Shown: positions 32,716-40,370 of the stretch, in pieces
Position numbering within the stretch: the first letter of the stretch is position 1
How the letters are laid out: each line of letters begins with the position of its first letter
From: CAZEFK01 sp964511405
GTDB taxonomy: Bacteria; Pseudomonadota; Alphaproteobacteria; Elsterales; Elsteraceae
Reading direction: 5' to 3'
Assembly (NCBI GenBank): GCA_964511405.1
Contig: CAZEFK010000025.1
Location: 1-45,451, forward strand
Length of the DNA: 45,451 nt
Notes under the pieces: model-generated
Told to the model about the DNA's origin: nothing
Databases searched by the model: none
What the model saw: only the letters and a program-made list of their open reading frames with translations
Position numbers and translations under genes: made by a program

Positions 32716-33299
32716 GGCTGGCCGCGCTGGGGGCGCTGGCCGCCCTGCTGCCGGCCGCCGCCGACGCCCATCCCCATGTGTTCGCCGACTATGGCGTGGC
32801 GCTCGAGTTCTCCGACCGCGACCTCGCCGGCGTCCGCCTCACCTGGACCTTCGACGAGCAGTTCTCCAGCGGCCTGCTGCACGACTACAAGGACCTCAAG
32901 CGCAAGCCGATCGCCCCCGCCACGACCGCGCTGATCCAGCGCAAGGAGTTCGATTTCCTCAAGACTTCGAACTATTTCACCGAGATCGTGCTGGACGGCA
33001 AGCCGCTGACGCTCTCGGTCAGGGATTTCGCCGTCACCGTCGCCGGCGACCGCGTGACCTACAGCTTTACGGTGCCGATCCCCGCGGGCGGGCCGGTCGA
33101 CGGCACCGTCCGCGTGGTGCCCTTCGACGACGAATTCTACGTGCAGTTTACCCGCGCCGCGCGCGCGGCCGCCAGCATCGAGGGCACCGGCGGCGCCGGG
33201 GCGTCCTGCCAGGTGGCCGTGGTCCAGCGCGACGCCGGCATGTGGGGCATGCAGGATGCCGACCAGATCGACTGCAAATTCCATCGGACGGAGTCGTGA
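32712..33299 (+). CDS. Periplasmic DUF1007 protein
   Basis: 195 residues, GTG start overlapping the previous stop (GTGA). Signal peptide (1-19, ending ADA) followed by the family signature HPHVFADYGVALEF, LTWTFDEQFSS and VRVVPFDDEFYVQFT. The two His next to the mature N-terminus could bind metal. DUF1007 proteins are regularly encoded beside NicO/RcnA-type transporters, and the next gene is one. Most likely a periplasmic partner delivering or receiving the metal ion (inference); biochemical role not established to my knowledge. Confidence 0.9.
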   Translation: MRLAALGALAALLPAAADAHPHVFADYGVALEFSDRDLAGVRLTWTFDEQFSSGLLHDYKDLKRKPIAPATTALIQRKEFDFLKTSNYFTEIVLDGKPLTLSVRDFAVTVAGDRVTYSFTVPIPAGGPVDGTVRVVPFDDEFYVQFTRAARAAASIEGTGGAGASCQVAVVQRDAGMWGMQDADQIDCKFHRTES

Positions 33300-33300
33300 C

Positions 33301-34266
33301 ATGGTGCGCCGGCTGGCATTGTGGGCCCTGCTGTCGCTGGCGGTGGTCCTGGGCGCGGGATCCGCGGCCGCGGCCGACCGCTTCCACGCCGGCGAGGCCG
33401 CGGCCGGGCCTGCTCTGCCGATGCCGGCGCCGGTGGCCGGCATGCTGCGGCTGGCCGCGGGGCTGCAGCGCGGACTCAACGCGCGGATCGCCCAGACCTT
33501 GCGCCAGGTCGGCGGTGGCCAGGCACCCGGCGCGTGGCTGGCCATGATCGGCCTGTCGTTCCTGTTCGGCGTGCTCCACGCCGTGGGCCCCGGCCACGGC
33601 AAGACGGTGGTCGCCGCCTATCTGCTGGCCGAGCGCCGGCGCTGGCAGGACGGCATGGTGGTGGGGGCCCTGATCTCGCTGTTGCAGGGCCTGTCGGCGA
33701 TCCTGCTGGTCGGCGTGCTGGGCCTGGCGCTCGACCTCGCCCATCTGGACATCCTCAATCAGTCCGGCCGGGTCCAGGTGGTGAGCTACGGCCTGATCGC
33801 CGGCCTCGGCGCCGTCATGCTGGTGCGCGCCTGGCGCGGCCAGGGCTGCGCCCATGGCCACGGCATCGGCCACCACCACCACGATCATCATCACGAGCAT
33901 CACCCCGGGCATCACCACGGGCATCACCACGGGCATCGGCGCAGCACCGGCCGGCTCGGCACCCTGGCGCTGGTCGCCGCCGCCGGGCTCACGCCCTGCG
34001 CCAGCGCGATCATCGTGATGCTGTTCGCGCTGGCCAACGGCGTGTTCCTGGTCGGCTCCGAGGCGGCGCTGGCGATGTCGGCGGGCATGGCGCTGACGGT
34101 GTCGGCGATCGGCCTCATGACCATCGCCGCCCGGCGCCTGATCGAGCGCCTGGCGCCGGAGGGCCCGGCCAGCGCCCGGCTGGAGCGGGCGCTCGGCATC
34201 GGCGGCGCCCTGCTGGTGACCGGCTTCGCCGGCCTGCTGTTCGTCGGGGCCCTGGCCGGCCTCTGA
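33301..34266 (+). CDS. NicO/RcnA-type metal transporter
   Basis: 321 residues, starting one base after the DUF1007 stop. An N-terminal signal or anchor (about 1-21) is followed by six to seven helices. Family markers are FGVLHAVGPGHGKTVVAAYLL, ALISLLQGLSAILLVG and GLTPCASAIIVMLFALANG. Between helices a cytoplasmic-type loop is extremely His-rich (HGIGHHHHDHHHEHHPGHHH and on). Members export nickel or cobalt, or occur in zinc-regulated clusters; the neighbouring Zur-like sites suggest zinc here, but nickel or cobalt remains equally possible by sequence. No regulator of RcnR type is nearby. Confidence 0.9.
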   Translation: MVRRLALWALLSLAVVLGAGSAAAADRFHAGEAAAGPALPMPAPVAGMLRLAAGLQRGLNARIAQTLRQVGGGQAPGAWLAMIGLSFLFGVLHAVGPGHGKTVVAAYLLAERRRWQDGMVVGALISLLQGLSAILLVGVLGLALDLAHLDILNQSGRVQVVSYGLIAGLGAVMLVRAWRGQGCAHGHGIGHHHHDHHHEHHPGHHHGHHHGHRRSTGRLGTLALVAAAGLTPCASAIIVMLFALANGVFLVGSEAALAMSAGMALTVSAIGLMTIAARRLIERLAPEGPASARLERALGIGGALLVTGFAGLLFVGALAGL

Positions 34267-34362
34267 CAGGCCGATCGGTGAAAGCTTGATGACAGCTCGG
34301 CCCAGTATCGTTGCTCCCCAAGGGTGGCCAAACGGCCCCCTGCAGTGACAACTGTCGTTCCT

Positions 34363-34379
34363 GGCCCCGACCAGGGGCC
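34363..34379 (+). promoter_or_regulatory. Leader hairpin before the NitT/TauT-type operon
   Basis: GGCCCC (34363-34368), loop GACCA, GGGGCC (34374-34379): a perfect six-base stem just before the ribosome-binding site GGAGG (34386-34390). It may affect translation or mRNA stability of the binding-protein gene. No riboswitch consensus recognised. Confidence 0.35.
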
Positions 34380-34401
34380 GCCAAGGGAGGAGCTCGATCC
34401 C

Positions 34402-35403
34402 ATGCGATTCCGCACTCTGCTGCTCGCCGCCTGCGCCGTCGGCGCGCTGTCCGTGACCGGCACGGCCCATGCCGCCGACAAGCTGCGCCTCATGATCGGC
34501 GGCATGAACAAGCAGATCTACCTGCCGGCGAAGCTCACCGACCAGCTCGGCTACTTCAAGGAGCAGGGCCTGGACGTCGAGATGACGGACGAGCCGGCCG
34601 GCGTCGAGGCCGAGGATGCCATGCTGGCCGGCGAGGTCGACGGCGTGGTCGGCTTCTACGACCACAACGTCGACCTGCAGAGCAAGGGCAAGTCGACCGA
34701 GGCCGTGTTCATGATGCTGCGCGCGCCCGGCGAGGTCGAGCTGTGCTCGTCCAAGAAGGCCGACAAGATCAAGTCGCCGGCCGACTGGAAGGGCGCCAAC
34801 CTGGGCGTCACCGGGCTGGGCTCGTCGACCAACTTCCTGACCCAGTACCTGGCGGTGAAGAACGGCCTGAAGCTCAGCGACATCCACTCGGTCGCGGTGG
34901 GCGCCGGCAACACCTTCATCGCCGCCATGCAGCAGGGCGCCATCGACTGCGGCATGACCACCGAGCCGACGGTCAGCCGCCTGCTCAAGACCGGCGAGGG
35001 CAAGATCCTGGTCGACATGCGCAGCCCGGAGCAGACCAAGGCGGCGCTGGGCGGCACCTATCCGGCATCCAGCGTGTACATGCAGACCGCCTGGGTCAAC
35101 AAGCATCCGGAAATCGTGCAGAAGATGGTGAACGCCATGGTCAAGACCATGAAGTTCATCCACGACCATTCGGCCGCGGAAATTGCCGAAAAGATGCCGG
35201 CCGATTATTATGCCGGCGACAAGGCGATGTACATCTCGGCCCTCGAGAACGGCAAGGCGATGTACACCGAGGACGGCCGGATGCCGGAAGGCGGGCCCGA
35301 GATCGTGCTCAAGGTGCTGTCGACCTTCGACAAGACGGTCCAGGGCAAGAAGATCGACCTGGACAAGACCTACACCATGAAGTTCGTCGACGCCGCCAAG
35401 TAA
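34402..35403 (+). CDS. NitT/TauT-type ABC transporter substrate-binding protein
   Basis: 333 residues from the ATG at 34402, preceded by GGGAGGAG; an in-frame start at 34324 would hide the signal peptide. Signal peptide 1-24 (ending AHA before ADK). The fold is NMT1/SsuA-like: LMIGGMNKQIYLPAKLTDQLGYF, ML-AGEVDGVVGFYDHN, LGVTGLGSSTNFLTQYLAVKNGL, GAIDCGMTTEPTV and WVNKHPEIVQKMVNAMV. First gene of a three-gene importer. Substrate (sulfonate, nitrate, pyrimidine or other) cannot be deduced; no metabolic gene lies next to it. Confidence 0.92.
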   Translation: MRFRTLLLAACAVGALSVTGTAHAADKLRLMIGGMNKQIYLPAKLTDQLGYFKEQGLDVEMTDEPAGVEAEDAMLAGEVDGVVGFYDHNVDLQSKGKSTEAVFMMLRAPGEVELCSSKKADKIKSPADWKGANLGVTGLGSSTNFLTQYLAVKNGLKLSDIHSVAVGAGNTFIAAMQQGAIDCGMTTEPTVSRLLKTGEGKILVDMRSPEQTKAALGGTYPASSVYMQTAWVNKHPEIVQKMVNAMVKTMKFIHDHSAAEIAEKMPADYYAGDKAMYISALENGKAMYTEDGRMPEGGPEIVLKVLSTFDKTVQGKKIDLDKTYTMKFVDAAK

Positions 35404-35429
35404 CCGCGGCCAACCCACGCGTAGAAGAC

Positions 35430-35457
35430 GGCCCGCCGCGCTCCGGCGCGGCGGGCC
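35430..35457 (+). promoter_or_regulatory. Intercistronic hairpin after the binding-protein gene
   Basis: Perfect 11-bp GC stem (35430-35440 with 35447-35457), loop CTCCGG, no T-run. It sits between the binding-protein gene and the ATPase gene, where such hairpins commonly protect the upstream message or reduce read-through so that more binding protein than ATPase is made (inference). Confidence 0.7.
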
Positions 35458-35514
35458 GCAACCCCATTCTCAGGCCCATTTTCCAGGCCCCATTTCCTAG
35501 GGAGGACGAGAGCC

Positions 35515-36336
35515 GTGGCCACAGCAGCCGGCACCGCAGCCCCCAGCATCGAGCTGATCAACGTCACGCGCAGCTTCGTGACGCCCGAAGGCAAGCTGCT
35601 GAAGGCCCTGCGCGATTTCACGATGACGGTGCGCGCGGGCGAGTTCGCCGCGGTGGTCGGCCCCACCGGCTGCGGCAAGTCGACCACGCTCACGCTGATT
35701 TCCGGCCTGGCCCGGCCGACCGCCGGCACGGTCAAGGTCATGGGCCAGCCGGTGACCGGGATCGACCCCCGGATCGGCTTCATGTTCCAGCATGACGTGA
35801 CCTTCCCCTGGCGCAACGTCATCGACAATGTCGCCACCGGCCCGATCTATCGCGGCATGAAGAAGGCCGAGGCGCTGGACAAGGCCGCCGACTGGGTGCG
35901 CCGGGTCGGCCTGGCCGGCTTCGAGAGGCACTATCCGCACCAGTTGTCGGGCGGCATGCGCAAGCGCGTGGCGCTGGCCCAGACGCTGATCAACGATCCC
36001 AAGATCCTGCTGATGGACGAGCCGTTCTCGGCGCTCGACGTGCAGACCCGGGTGCTGATGCAGGACGAGCTCCTGCAGCTGTGGTCGGCGACCGGCGCCT
36101 CGGTGGTGTTCGTCACTCACGACCTGGACGAGGCGATCGCGCTGGCCGACCGGGTGTTCGTGCTGACCGCCGGTCCGGCCACCGTCAAGTCGTTCTACGA
36201 GATCGAGCTGCCGCGGCCACGGGTCACCTCCGAGGTCCGCTTCGATCCCCGGTTCATCGAGTACTCCAAGCTCTTGTGGCAGGACCTGCGCGAGGAAGTG
36301 CTGATCTCTTACGACCGCAGCAGAAAGGCAGGCTGA
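35515..36336 (+). CDS. NitT/TauT-type ABC transporter ATPase
   Basis: 273 residues, GTG start with GGGAGGA about ten bases upstream. Walker A GPTGCGKST, Q-loop FMFQHDVTFPW, signature LSGGMRKRVALAQTL, Walker B ILLMDEPFSALD and switch VFVTHDLDEAI identify a SsuB/TauB/NrtD-like ATPase. A C-terminal segment (LPRPRVTSEVRFDPRFIEYSKLLW) is characteristic of this subfamily. Three bases separate it from the permease gene. Energises the importer in the cytoplasm. Confidence 0.94.
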   Translation: MATAAGTAAPSIELINVTRSFVTPEGKLLKALRDFTMTVRAGEFAAVVGPTGCGKSTTLTLISGLARPTAGTVKVMGQPVTGIDPRIGFMFQHDVTFPWRNVIDNVATGPIYRGMKKAEALDKAADWVRRVGLAGFERHYPHQLSGGMRKRVALAQTLINDPKILLMDEPFSALDVQTRVLMQDELLQLWSATGASVVFVTHDLDEAIALADRVFVLTAGPATVKSFYEIELPRPRVTSEVRFDPRFIEYSKLLWQDLREEVLISYDRSRKAG

Positions 36337-36339
36337 GCC

Positions 36340-37209
36340 ATGGACCAGACTTCCGTTTCAGGCGCCCTGCCCCAGGCCGTCGCGGCCGAGACCCCGGCCA
36401 GCGTCGCCGCCGCGCTGCAGCGCCGCCGTGTCTTGGTGCACGCCCTGCGCATCGGCATCCTGGTGGTCGGCCTCGGCAGTTGGGAAATCCTGGCGCGCCT
36501 GGAGATCATCGACCCGTTCTTCTTCGCGATGCCGAGCGGCATCGTCGGCCAGATCTGGGAGTGGATGCTCGAGGGCACCGCGCAGGGGCCGCTGTGGCGG
36601 CAGATCTTCGTCAGCCTGCAGGAGACCGTCTACGGCTTCCTGATCGGCGCGGTCCTGGGCGTCCTGTGCGGCGTCATCCTCGGCCGCAACAAGCTCCTGG
36701 CCGACGTCTTCAGCATCTACATCAAGATCGCCAACTCGGTGCCGCGCGTGGTGCTGGGCTCGATCTTCATCATCTCGCTGGGCCTGGGCATGCCGTCCAA
36801 GGTGGCGCTGGCCGTGGTGATGGTGTTCTTCGTGGTGTTCGGCAACGCCTTCCAAGGCGTCCGCGAAGCCGACCACAACCTGATCTCCAACGCCCGCATC
36901 CTGGGCGCCTCGCCCCGGCAAGTGACGATGACCGTGGTGATCCCCTCGGCGCTCAGCTGGATCCTGGCCAGCCTGCATGTCAGCTTCGGCTTCGCCCTGG
37001 TCGGCGCCGTGGTCGGCGAGTTCCTGGGCGCACGCGAGGGCATCGGCCTGCTGATCGCGACCGCCCAGGGCAGCTTCAACGCCAACGGCGTGTTCGCCGC
37101 CATGATCGTGCTGGCGGTGGTGGCGCTGGCCGCCGAGTACCTGATCACGCTGCTGGAGAACGCGCTGATCACCTGGCGCCCGGCACAGCTCGACCAAAGC
37201 GGCTTCTGA
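36340..37209 (+). CDS. NitT/TauT-type ABC transporter permease
   Basis: 289 residues with about six membrane helices, the first near residues 38-55. The ABC-coupling (EAA) motif is visible as EADHNLISNARILGASPRQVTMTVVIPSAL, followed by FALVGAVVGEFLGAREGIGLLI. Third gene of the importer, starting three bases after the ATPase stop. The transcript probably ends before the small-RNA locus that follows. Confidence 0.93.
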   Translation: MDQTSVSGALPQAVAAETPASVAAALQRRRVLVHALRIGILVVGLGSWEILARLEIIDPFFFAMPSGIVGQIWEWMLEGTAQGPLWRQIFVSLQETVYGFLIGAVLGVLCGVILGRNKLLADVFSIYIKIANSVPRVVLGSIFIISLGLGMPSKVALAVVMVFFVVFGNAFQGVREADHNLISNARILGASPRQVTMTVVIPSALSWILASLHVSFGFALVGAVVGEFLGAREGIGLLIATAQGSFNANGVFAAMIVLAVVALAAEYLITLLENALITWRPAQLDQSGF

Positions 37210-37290
37210 CCCTGTTGCTGCGGCGCAACACAACGGCTTGCGACGCGCTTGTCTGAAAAATAGCTCTGGACCCTGGACCGCGGATCCCCA

Positions 37291-37367
37291 TATTGTGCAC
37301 TGCACCATCGCGAGATGGTGGTTTCCTCCCTAAACTCGGGCCGCCCTTGGGCGGCCCTTTCTTTTTT
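37291..37367 (+). ncRNA. Candidate MmgR/alpha-r8-type small RNA
   Basis: A compact RNA-like unit of about 67-77 bases: a seven-base stem (37303-37309 with 37314-37320) closed by a GCGA tetraloop, the single-stranded stretch TTTCCTCCCT (37321-37330 region), a short A-rich linker, and a strong intrinsic terminator. The ten-base stretch UUUCCUCCCU followed by a terminator is the signature of Sinorhizobium meliloti MmgR, a small RNA that limits polyhydroxybutyrate accumulation (established knowledge). The stretch can pair with Shine-Dalgarno sequences. The 5' end is uncertain: CATATT at 37289-37294 could be the -10, giving a start near 37301. No reading frame fits. Confidence 0.65.
37338..37367 (+). 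terminator. Rho-independent terminator of the small RNA
   Basis: GGGCCGCCC (37338-37346) pairs with GGGCGGCCC (37349-37357); the innermost pairs probably open to a four-base loop. TTTCTTTTTT follows directly. It would also stop read-through from the NitT/TauT-type operon. Confidence 0.93.
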
Positions 37368-37453
37368 CGCGCAGGCCTCCGCAAGCGGCATGCAGCCTAT
37401 CGTGTGCGGCCGGCCCGCGATACTTGACTAAAATACTAGGCCATGGCGGCTTG

Positions 37454-37492
37454 GCTCATCCAAATGGATGAGCGTGCCGGTCCCCCACCGGC
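37454..37492 (+). promoter_or_regulatory. Two adjacent hairpins upstream of the sugar ABC operon
   Basis: GCTCATCC, loop AAAT, GGATGAGC (37454-37473) is a perfect eight-base stem with a four-base loop; three bases later GCCGGT, loop CCCCC, ACCGGC (37476-37492) is a perfect six-base stem. They lie about 165 bases before the binding-protein ATG. The first could alternatively be a palindromic operator for a LacI-type repressor. No known riboswitch recognised. Confidence 0.4.
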
Positions 37493-37653
37493 CATTGCGC
37501 AGGCGAAGCGTGCCGGCCCATAGTAACCAAAGGGTGACACAGATCATCCGGGACGGCCCGGGCGCGGGCATCAGGGACGGAACCGGGCCGAACCGGCCCC
37601 TCCCTGTCGGTGCCGGCCGCCTGGCCATCCGCCACAAGGGGAGGACAAGACGC

Positions 37654-38778
37654 ATGACTCGAACCACCCTGTCCGTGATCGCCGCCGTCGGCCTGCTGGC
37701 CGCCGCCCACACCGCCCAGGCCGCCGGGCCGCAGGTGGTCAGCGGCCCCGGCGCCGACGCGCAGTGCTTCAAGCCGTGGGATGCCAGCACCAAGTTCTTC
37801 AAGTGGCCGGCCAAACCCGGTCCGTACCGGATCGCGCTGGCCAACGGCTATGTCGGCAACACCTGGCGCATCCAGATGATCAAGACCGCCAAGGCCTATG
37901 CCGACCTGCCCGAGGTCAAGAAGGACATCAAGGAGTTCAAGGTCGTCTCGACCGGCACCGACGCCGCCGCCCAGCTCGGTGCGATCGAGGACTTCATCAA
38001 CCAGGGCTTCGACGCGATCATCGTCAACGCGGTCAGCACCACCGGCTTCGACCGCGTGATCCGGCAGGCCAACGCCAAGGGCGTGATCCTGGTGCCGTTC
38101 GACAACGTCCTCGATTCCAAGGACGTCATGCAGATCAACGAGGACAACAGCGAGATGGGCCGCATGTCGGCCGAGTGGCTGCTGAAGTATGTCGGCAACA
38201 AGGGCAAGATCCTCGAAGTGCGCGGCGTGCCCGGCAACTCGGTCGATCGCGACCGGCACGAAGCGTTCCAGGCGACCATGAAGAAGAGCGGGACCTTCGA
38301 CATCGTCGAGGTGGTCGGCAACTGGGCGACCGGCGACAGCCAGAAGGTCACCGCCGATGCCCTGGCGGTCCAGGGCAAGTTCGACGGCGTGTTCACCCAG
38401 GGCGGCTCCGACGGCACGGTCCAGGCGTTCCTGGACGCCAAGGTGCCGCTGGTGCCCATGGCCGGCGAGGGCGAGAACGCCTTCCGCAAGCAGATCGCCG
38501 AGGACAAGGACAAGGGCCTGAAGGGCATGTCCTACGGCCAGTCGCCGGCGCTGGTGGCGATCTCGATCAAGGCGGCGATCTCGGCGCTCAAGGGCAACAC
38601 CATGCCGCAGCTGATCTCGATCCCGATCCCGGTCGCCGACTTCACCAATCTGAAGGCCGGCGACAACTACTTCCCCGACCTCAACCAACCGTTCTTCGCG
38701 CCCAACTCGTTCCCGCCCTGCGGCGTCAACTTCACGGCGCCGCAGATCATGGTGCAGAGCGAGAAGAACAGCCAATAG
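37654..38778 (+). CDS. Sugar ABC transporter substrate-binding protein (ribose/xylose type)
   Basis: 374 residues from the ATG at 37654 with AAGGGGAGG upstream. Signal peptide 1-23 (ending AQA). A periplasmic-binding-protein-1 fold: RIALANGYVGNTWRIQMIKTA, GAIEDFINQGFDAIIVNAVS, GVILVPFDNVLDS, GKILEVRGVPGNSVDRDRHEAF, and FDGVFTQGGSDGTVQAFLDA. Longer than E. coli RbsB because of a C-terminal extension with FPPCGVNFTAPQIM. First gene of a four-gene importer. The sugar is not identifiable; no catabolic genes or LacI regulator are in the window. Confidence 0.9.
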   Translation: MTRTTLSVIAAVGLLAAAHTAQAAGPQVVSGPGADAQCFKPWDASTKFFKWPAKPGPYRIALANGYVGNTWRIQMIKTAKAYADLPEVKKDIKEFKVVSTGTDAAAQLGAIEDFINQGFDAIIVNAVSTTGFDRVIRQANAKGVILVPFDNVLDSKDVMQINEDNSEMGRMSAEWLLKYVGNKGKILEVRGVPGNSVDRDRHEAFQATMKKSGTFDIVEVVGNWATGDSQKVTADALAVQGKFDGVFTQGGSDGTVQAFLDAKVPLVPMAGEGENAFRKQIAEDKDKGLKGMSYGQSPALVAISIKAAISALKGNTMPQLISIPIPVADFTNLKAGDNYFPDLNQPFFAPNSFPPCGVNFTAPQIMVQSEKNSQ

Positions 38779-38801
38779 GCCCGCGCGGGACGGGCCCGGC
38801 G

Positions 38802-40370
38802 ATGGCCGGACCGCAGGGATCGGCGGCGCCGCCCGGCACGGGCGGCGCACCGCCGTTCCTGGCGCTGGACGGCGTGTCCAAGCGCTATGGCGGGGTGCGC
38901 GCGCTGACCAATGTCGACTTCGCCTGCCGGCTGGGCTCGATCCATGCCGTGCTGGGCGAGAACGGCGCCGGCAAGAGCACCCTGATCAAGATCGTCTCGG
39001 GCGTGGTCCAGCCCGACGAGGGCACGATCCGCCTCGACGGCCGGCCGGTCGCCTTCGCCGGGCCGCGGGCCGCCGCCGACGCCGGCATCGCCTGCGTGTT
39101 CCAGGAGCTGTCGCTGCTGCCCGACCTGTCGGTCGCCGACAACATCTCGATCGCCGAGCCGCCGCGCCGGTTCGGCCTGATCGACCGCAAGGCCCAGCAT
39201 GCCCGCGCCGAGGCCCTGCTGGCGCGGGTCGGCTGCAGCGACCTCGACCCGCGGGCGCGGGTCAAGGACCTGCCCCTGTCGCGCCGGCAGATGGTGGAGA
39301 TCGCCAAGTCGCTCGGCCGGTCGCCGCGCCTGTTGATCCTGGACGAGGCGACCTCGGCCTTGACCGCCGCCGACGTCGAGAAGGTCTATGGCATCCTGGA
39401 GGCGCTGCGCCGGGACGGGCTGGCGCTGCTCTACATCTCGCACCGCATGCACGAGATCAAGCAGCTGGCCGACACCTGCTCGGTGTTCCGCAACGGCCAG
39501 CATATCGAGACCTTCGCCAGCGGCACCCGCAGCGATGCCGAGATCGTGCGGTTGATGATCGGCCGCGAGATGACCCAGGTCTATCCGCCCAAGCCGCGCC
39601 GGACCGCCCCGGTCCAGCCGGTGCTGGCCGCCCGCGGCCTGGGCTGGACCGACCGTCTGTCCGACATCGCGCTGACCGTCGGCCGCGGCGAGATCGTCGG
39701 GCTGGGCGGCCTGGACGGCCAGGGCCAGCGCGAGCTGCTGCTGGCGCTGTTCGGGGTGCTGAAGGGCGTCGAGGGCACCGTCGAGATCGACGGCCGGCCG
39801 CGCCATGTCGCCAGCCCCGCCGCCGCCAAGGCGCCTGCTCTGGGCATGGCGCTCATCCCCGAGGATCGCAAGACCGAAGGGCTGATGCTGCCGATGTCGA
39901 TCGCCGACAACATGTCGCTGGCCGCGCTGTCGTCGATGCGCCGCGGCCTGGTGATCGACCGGGCCGCGGAGGACAAGCGGATCGCCGAGGCGGTCGACCG
40001 GCTGCGCATCAAGGTCGGGCGCCTGGACGATCCGGTCGCGACCCTGTCCGGCGGCAACCAGCAGAAGGTGGTGATCGCCAAATGGCTGATGACCGGGCCG
40101 CGGATCATCCTGCTCAACGACCCGACGCGTGGCATCGATGTCGGCACCAAGCAGGAGATCTATCATCTGCTGCGCGAGCTGGCCGACGCCGGGGCCGCGA
40201 TCCTGTTCTACTCGACCGACTATGACGAGCTGATCGGCTGCTGCGACCGGGTGCTGGTGCTCTATCACGGCCGCATCGTCCGGGTCCTGGAAGGGGCGGA
40301 GATCACCGAGATGAACCTGGTGGCGAGCGCGCTCAACCTGCCCGAGCAGCTCGAGGCGGCCGAAGCATGA
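38802..40370 (+). CDS. Sugar ABC transporter ATPase with two nucleotide-binding domains (RbsA type)
   Basis: 522 residues. The N-terminal domain has GENGAGKSTLIK, LSRRQMVEIAKSL and LLILDEATSALT; the C-terminal domain has a degenerate Walker A (GGLDGQGQRELL), LSGGNQQKVVIAKWL and IILLNDPTRGIDVGTK, as in RbsA/XylG/MglA. An Ala/Pro/Gly-rich stretch of 18 residues precedes the first domain, so the ATG at 38802 may be slightly too early, although no ribosome-binding site clearly favours a later start. Ends in ATGA overlap with the first permease. Confidence 0.93.
   Translation: MAGPQGSAAPPGTGGAPPFLALDGVSKRYGGVRALTNVDFACRLGSIHAVLGENGAGKSTLIKIVSGVVQPDEGTIRLDGRPVAFAGPRAAADAGIACVFQELSLLPDLSVADNISIAEPPRRFGLIDRKAQHARAEALLARVGCSDLDPRARVKDLPLSRRQMVEIAKSLGRSPRLLILDEATSALTAADVEKVYGILEALRRDGLALLYISHRMHEIKQLADTCSVFRNGQHIETFASGTRSDAEIVRLMIGREMTQVYPPKPRRTAPVQPVLAARGLGWTDRLSDIALTVGRGEIVGLGGLDGQGQRELLLALFGVLKGVEGTVEIDGRPRHVASPAAAKAPALGMALIPEDRKTEGLMLPMSIADNMSLAALSSMRRGLVIDRAAEDKRIAEAVDRLRIKVGRLDDPVATLSGGNQQKVVIAKWLMTGPRIILLNDPTRGIDVGTKQEIYHLLRELADAGAAILFYSTDYDELIGCCDRVLVLYHGRIVRVLEGAEITEMNLVASALNLPEQLEAAEA

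Larger units (their letters stand above)
37210..37653. other. 444-bp intergenic region: small RNA and sugar-operon leader
   Basis: The only gap over 300 bases. Its first 80 bases show nothing clear beyond a possible weak promoter. A candidate small RNA with terminator occupies about 37291-37367. From 37454 two tight hairpins precede the sugar-binding-protein gene, and an AT-rich TTGACTAAAATACTAGG (37424-37440) may be part of a promoter. The remainder to 37653 is GC-rich with GGGCC-type short inverted repeats and the ribosome-binding site AAGGGGAGG. Confidence 0.6.

Noticed and set aside
34267..34401. TPP or other riboswitch before the NMT1/SsuA-like binding-protein gene
   Set aside because: No conserved CTGAGA/ACCTGATC elements; only one short hairpin is visible.
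37210..37653. Small protein gene in the long intergenic gap
   Set aside because: No frame there has a ribosome-binding site and protein-like composition; hairpin, TTTCCTCCCT stretch and terminator fit a small RNA better.
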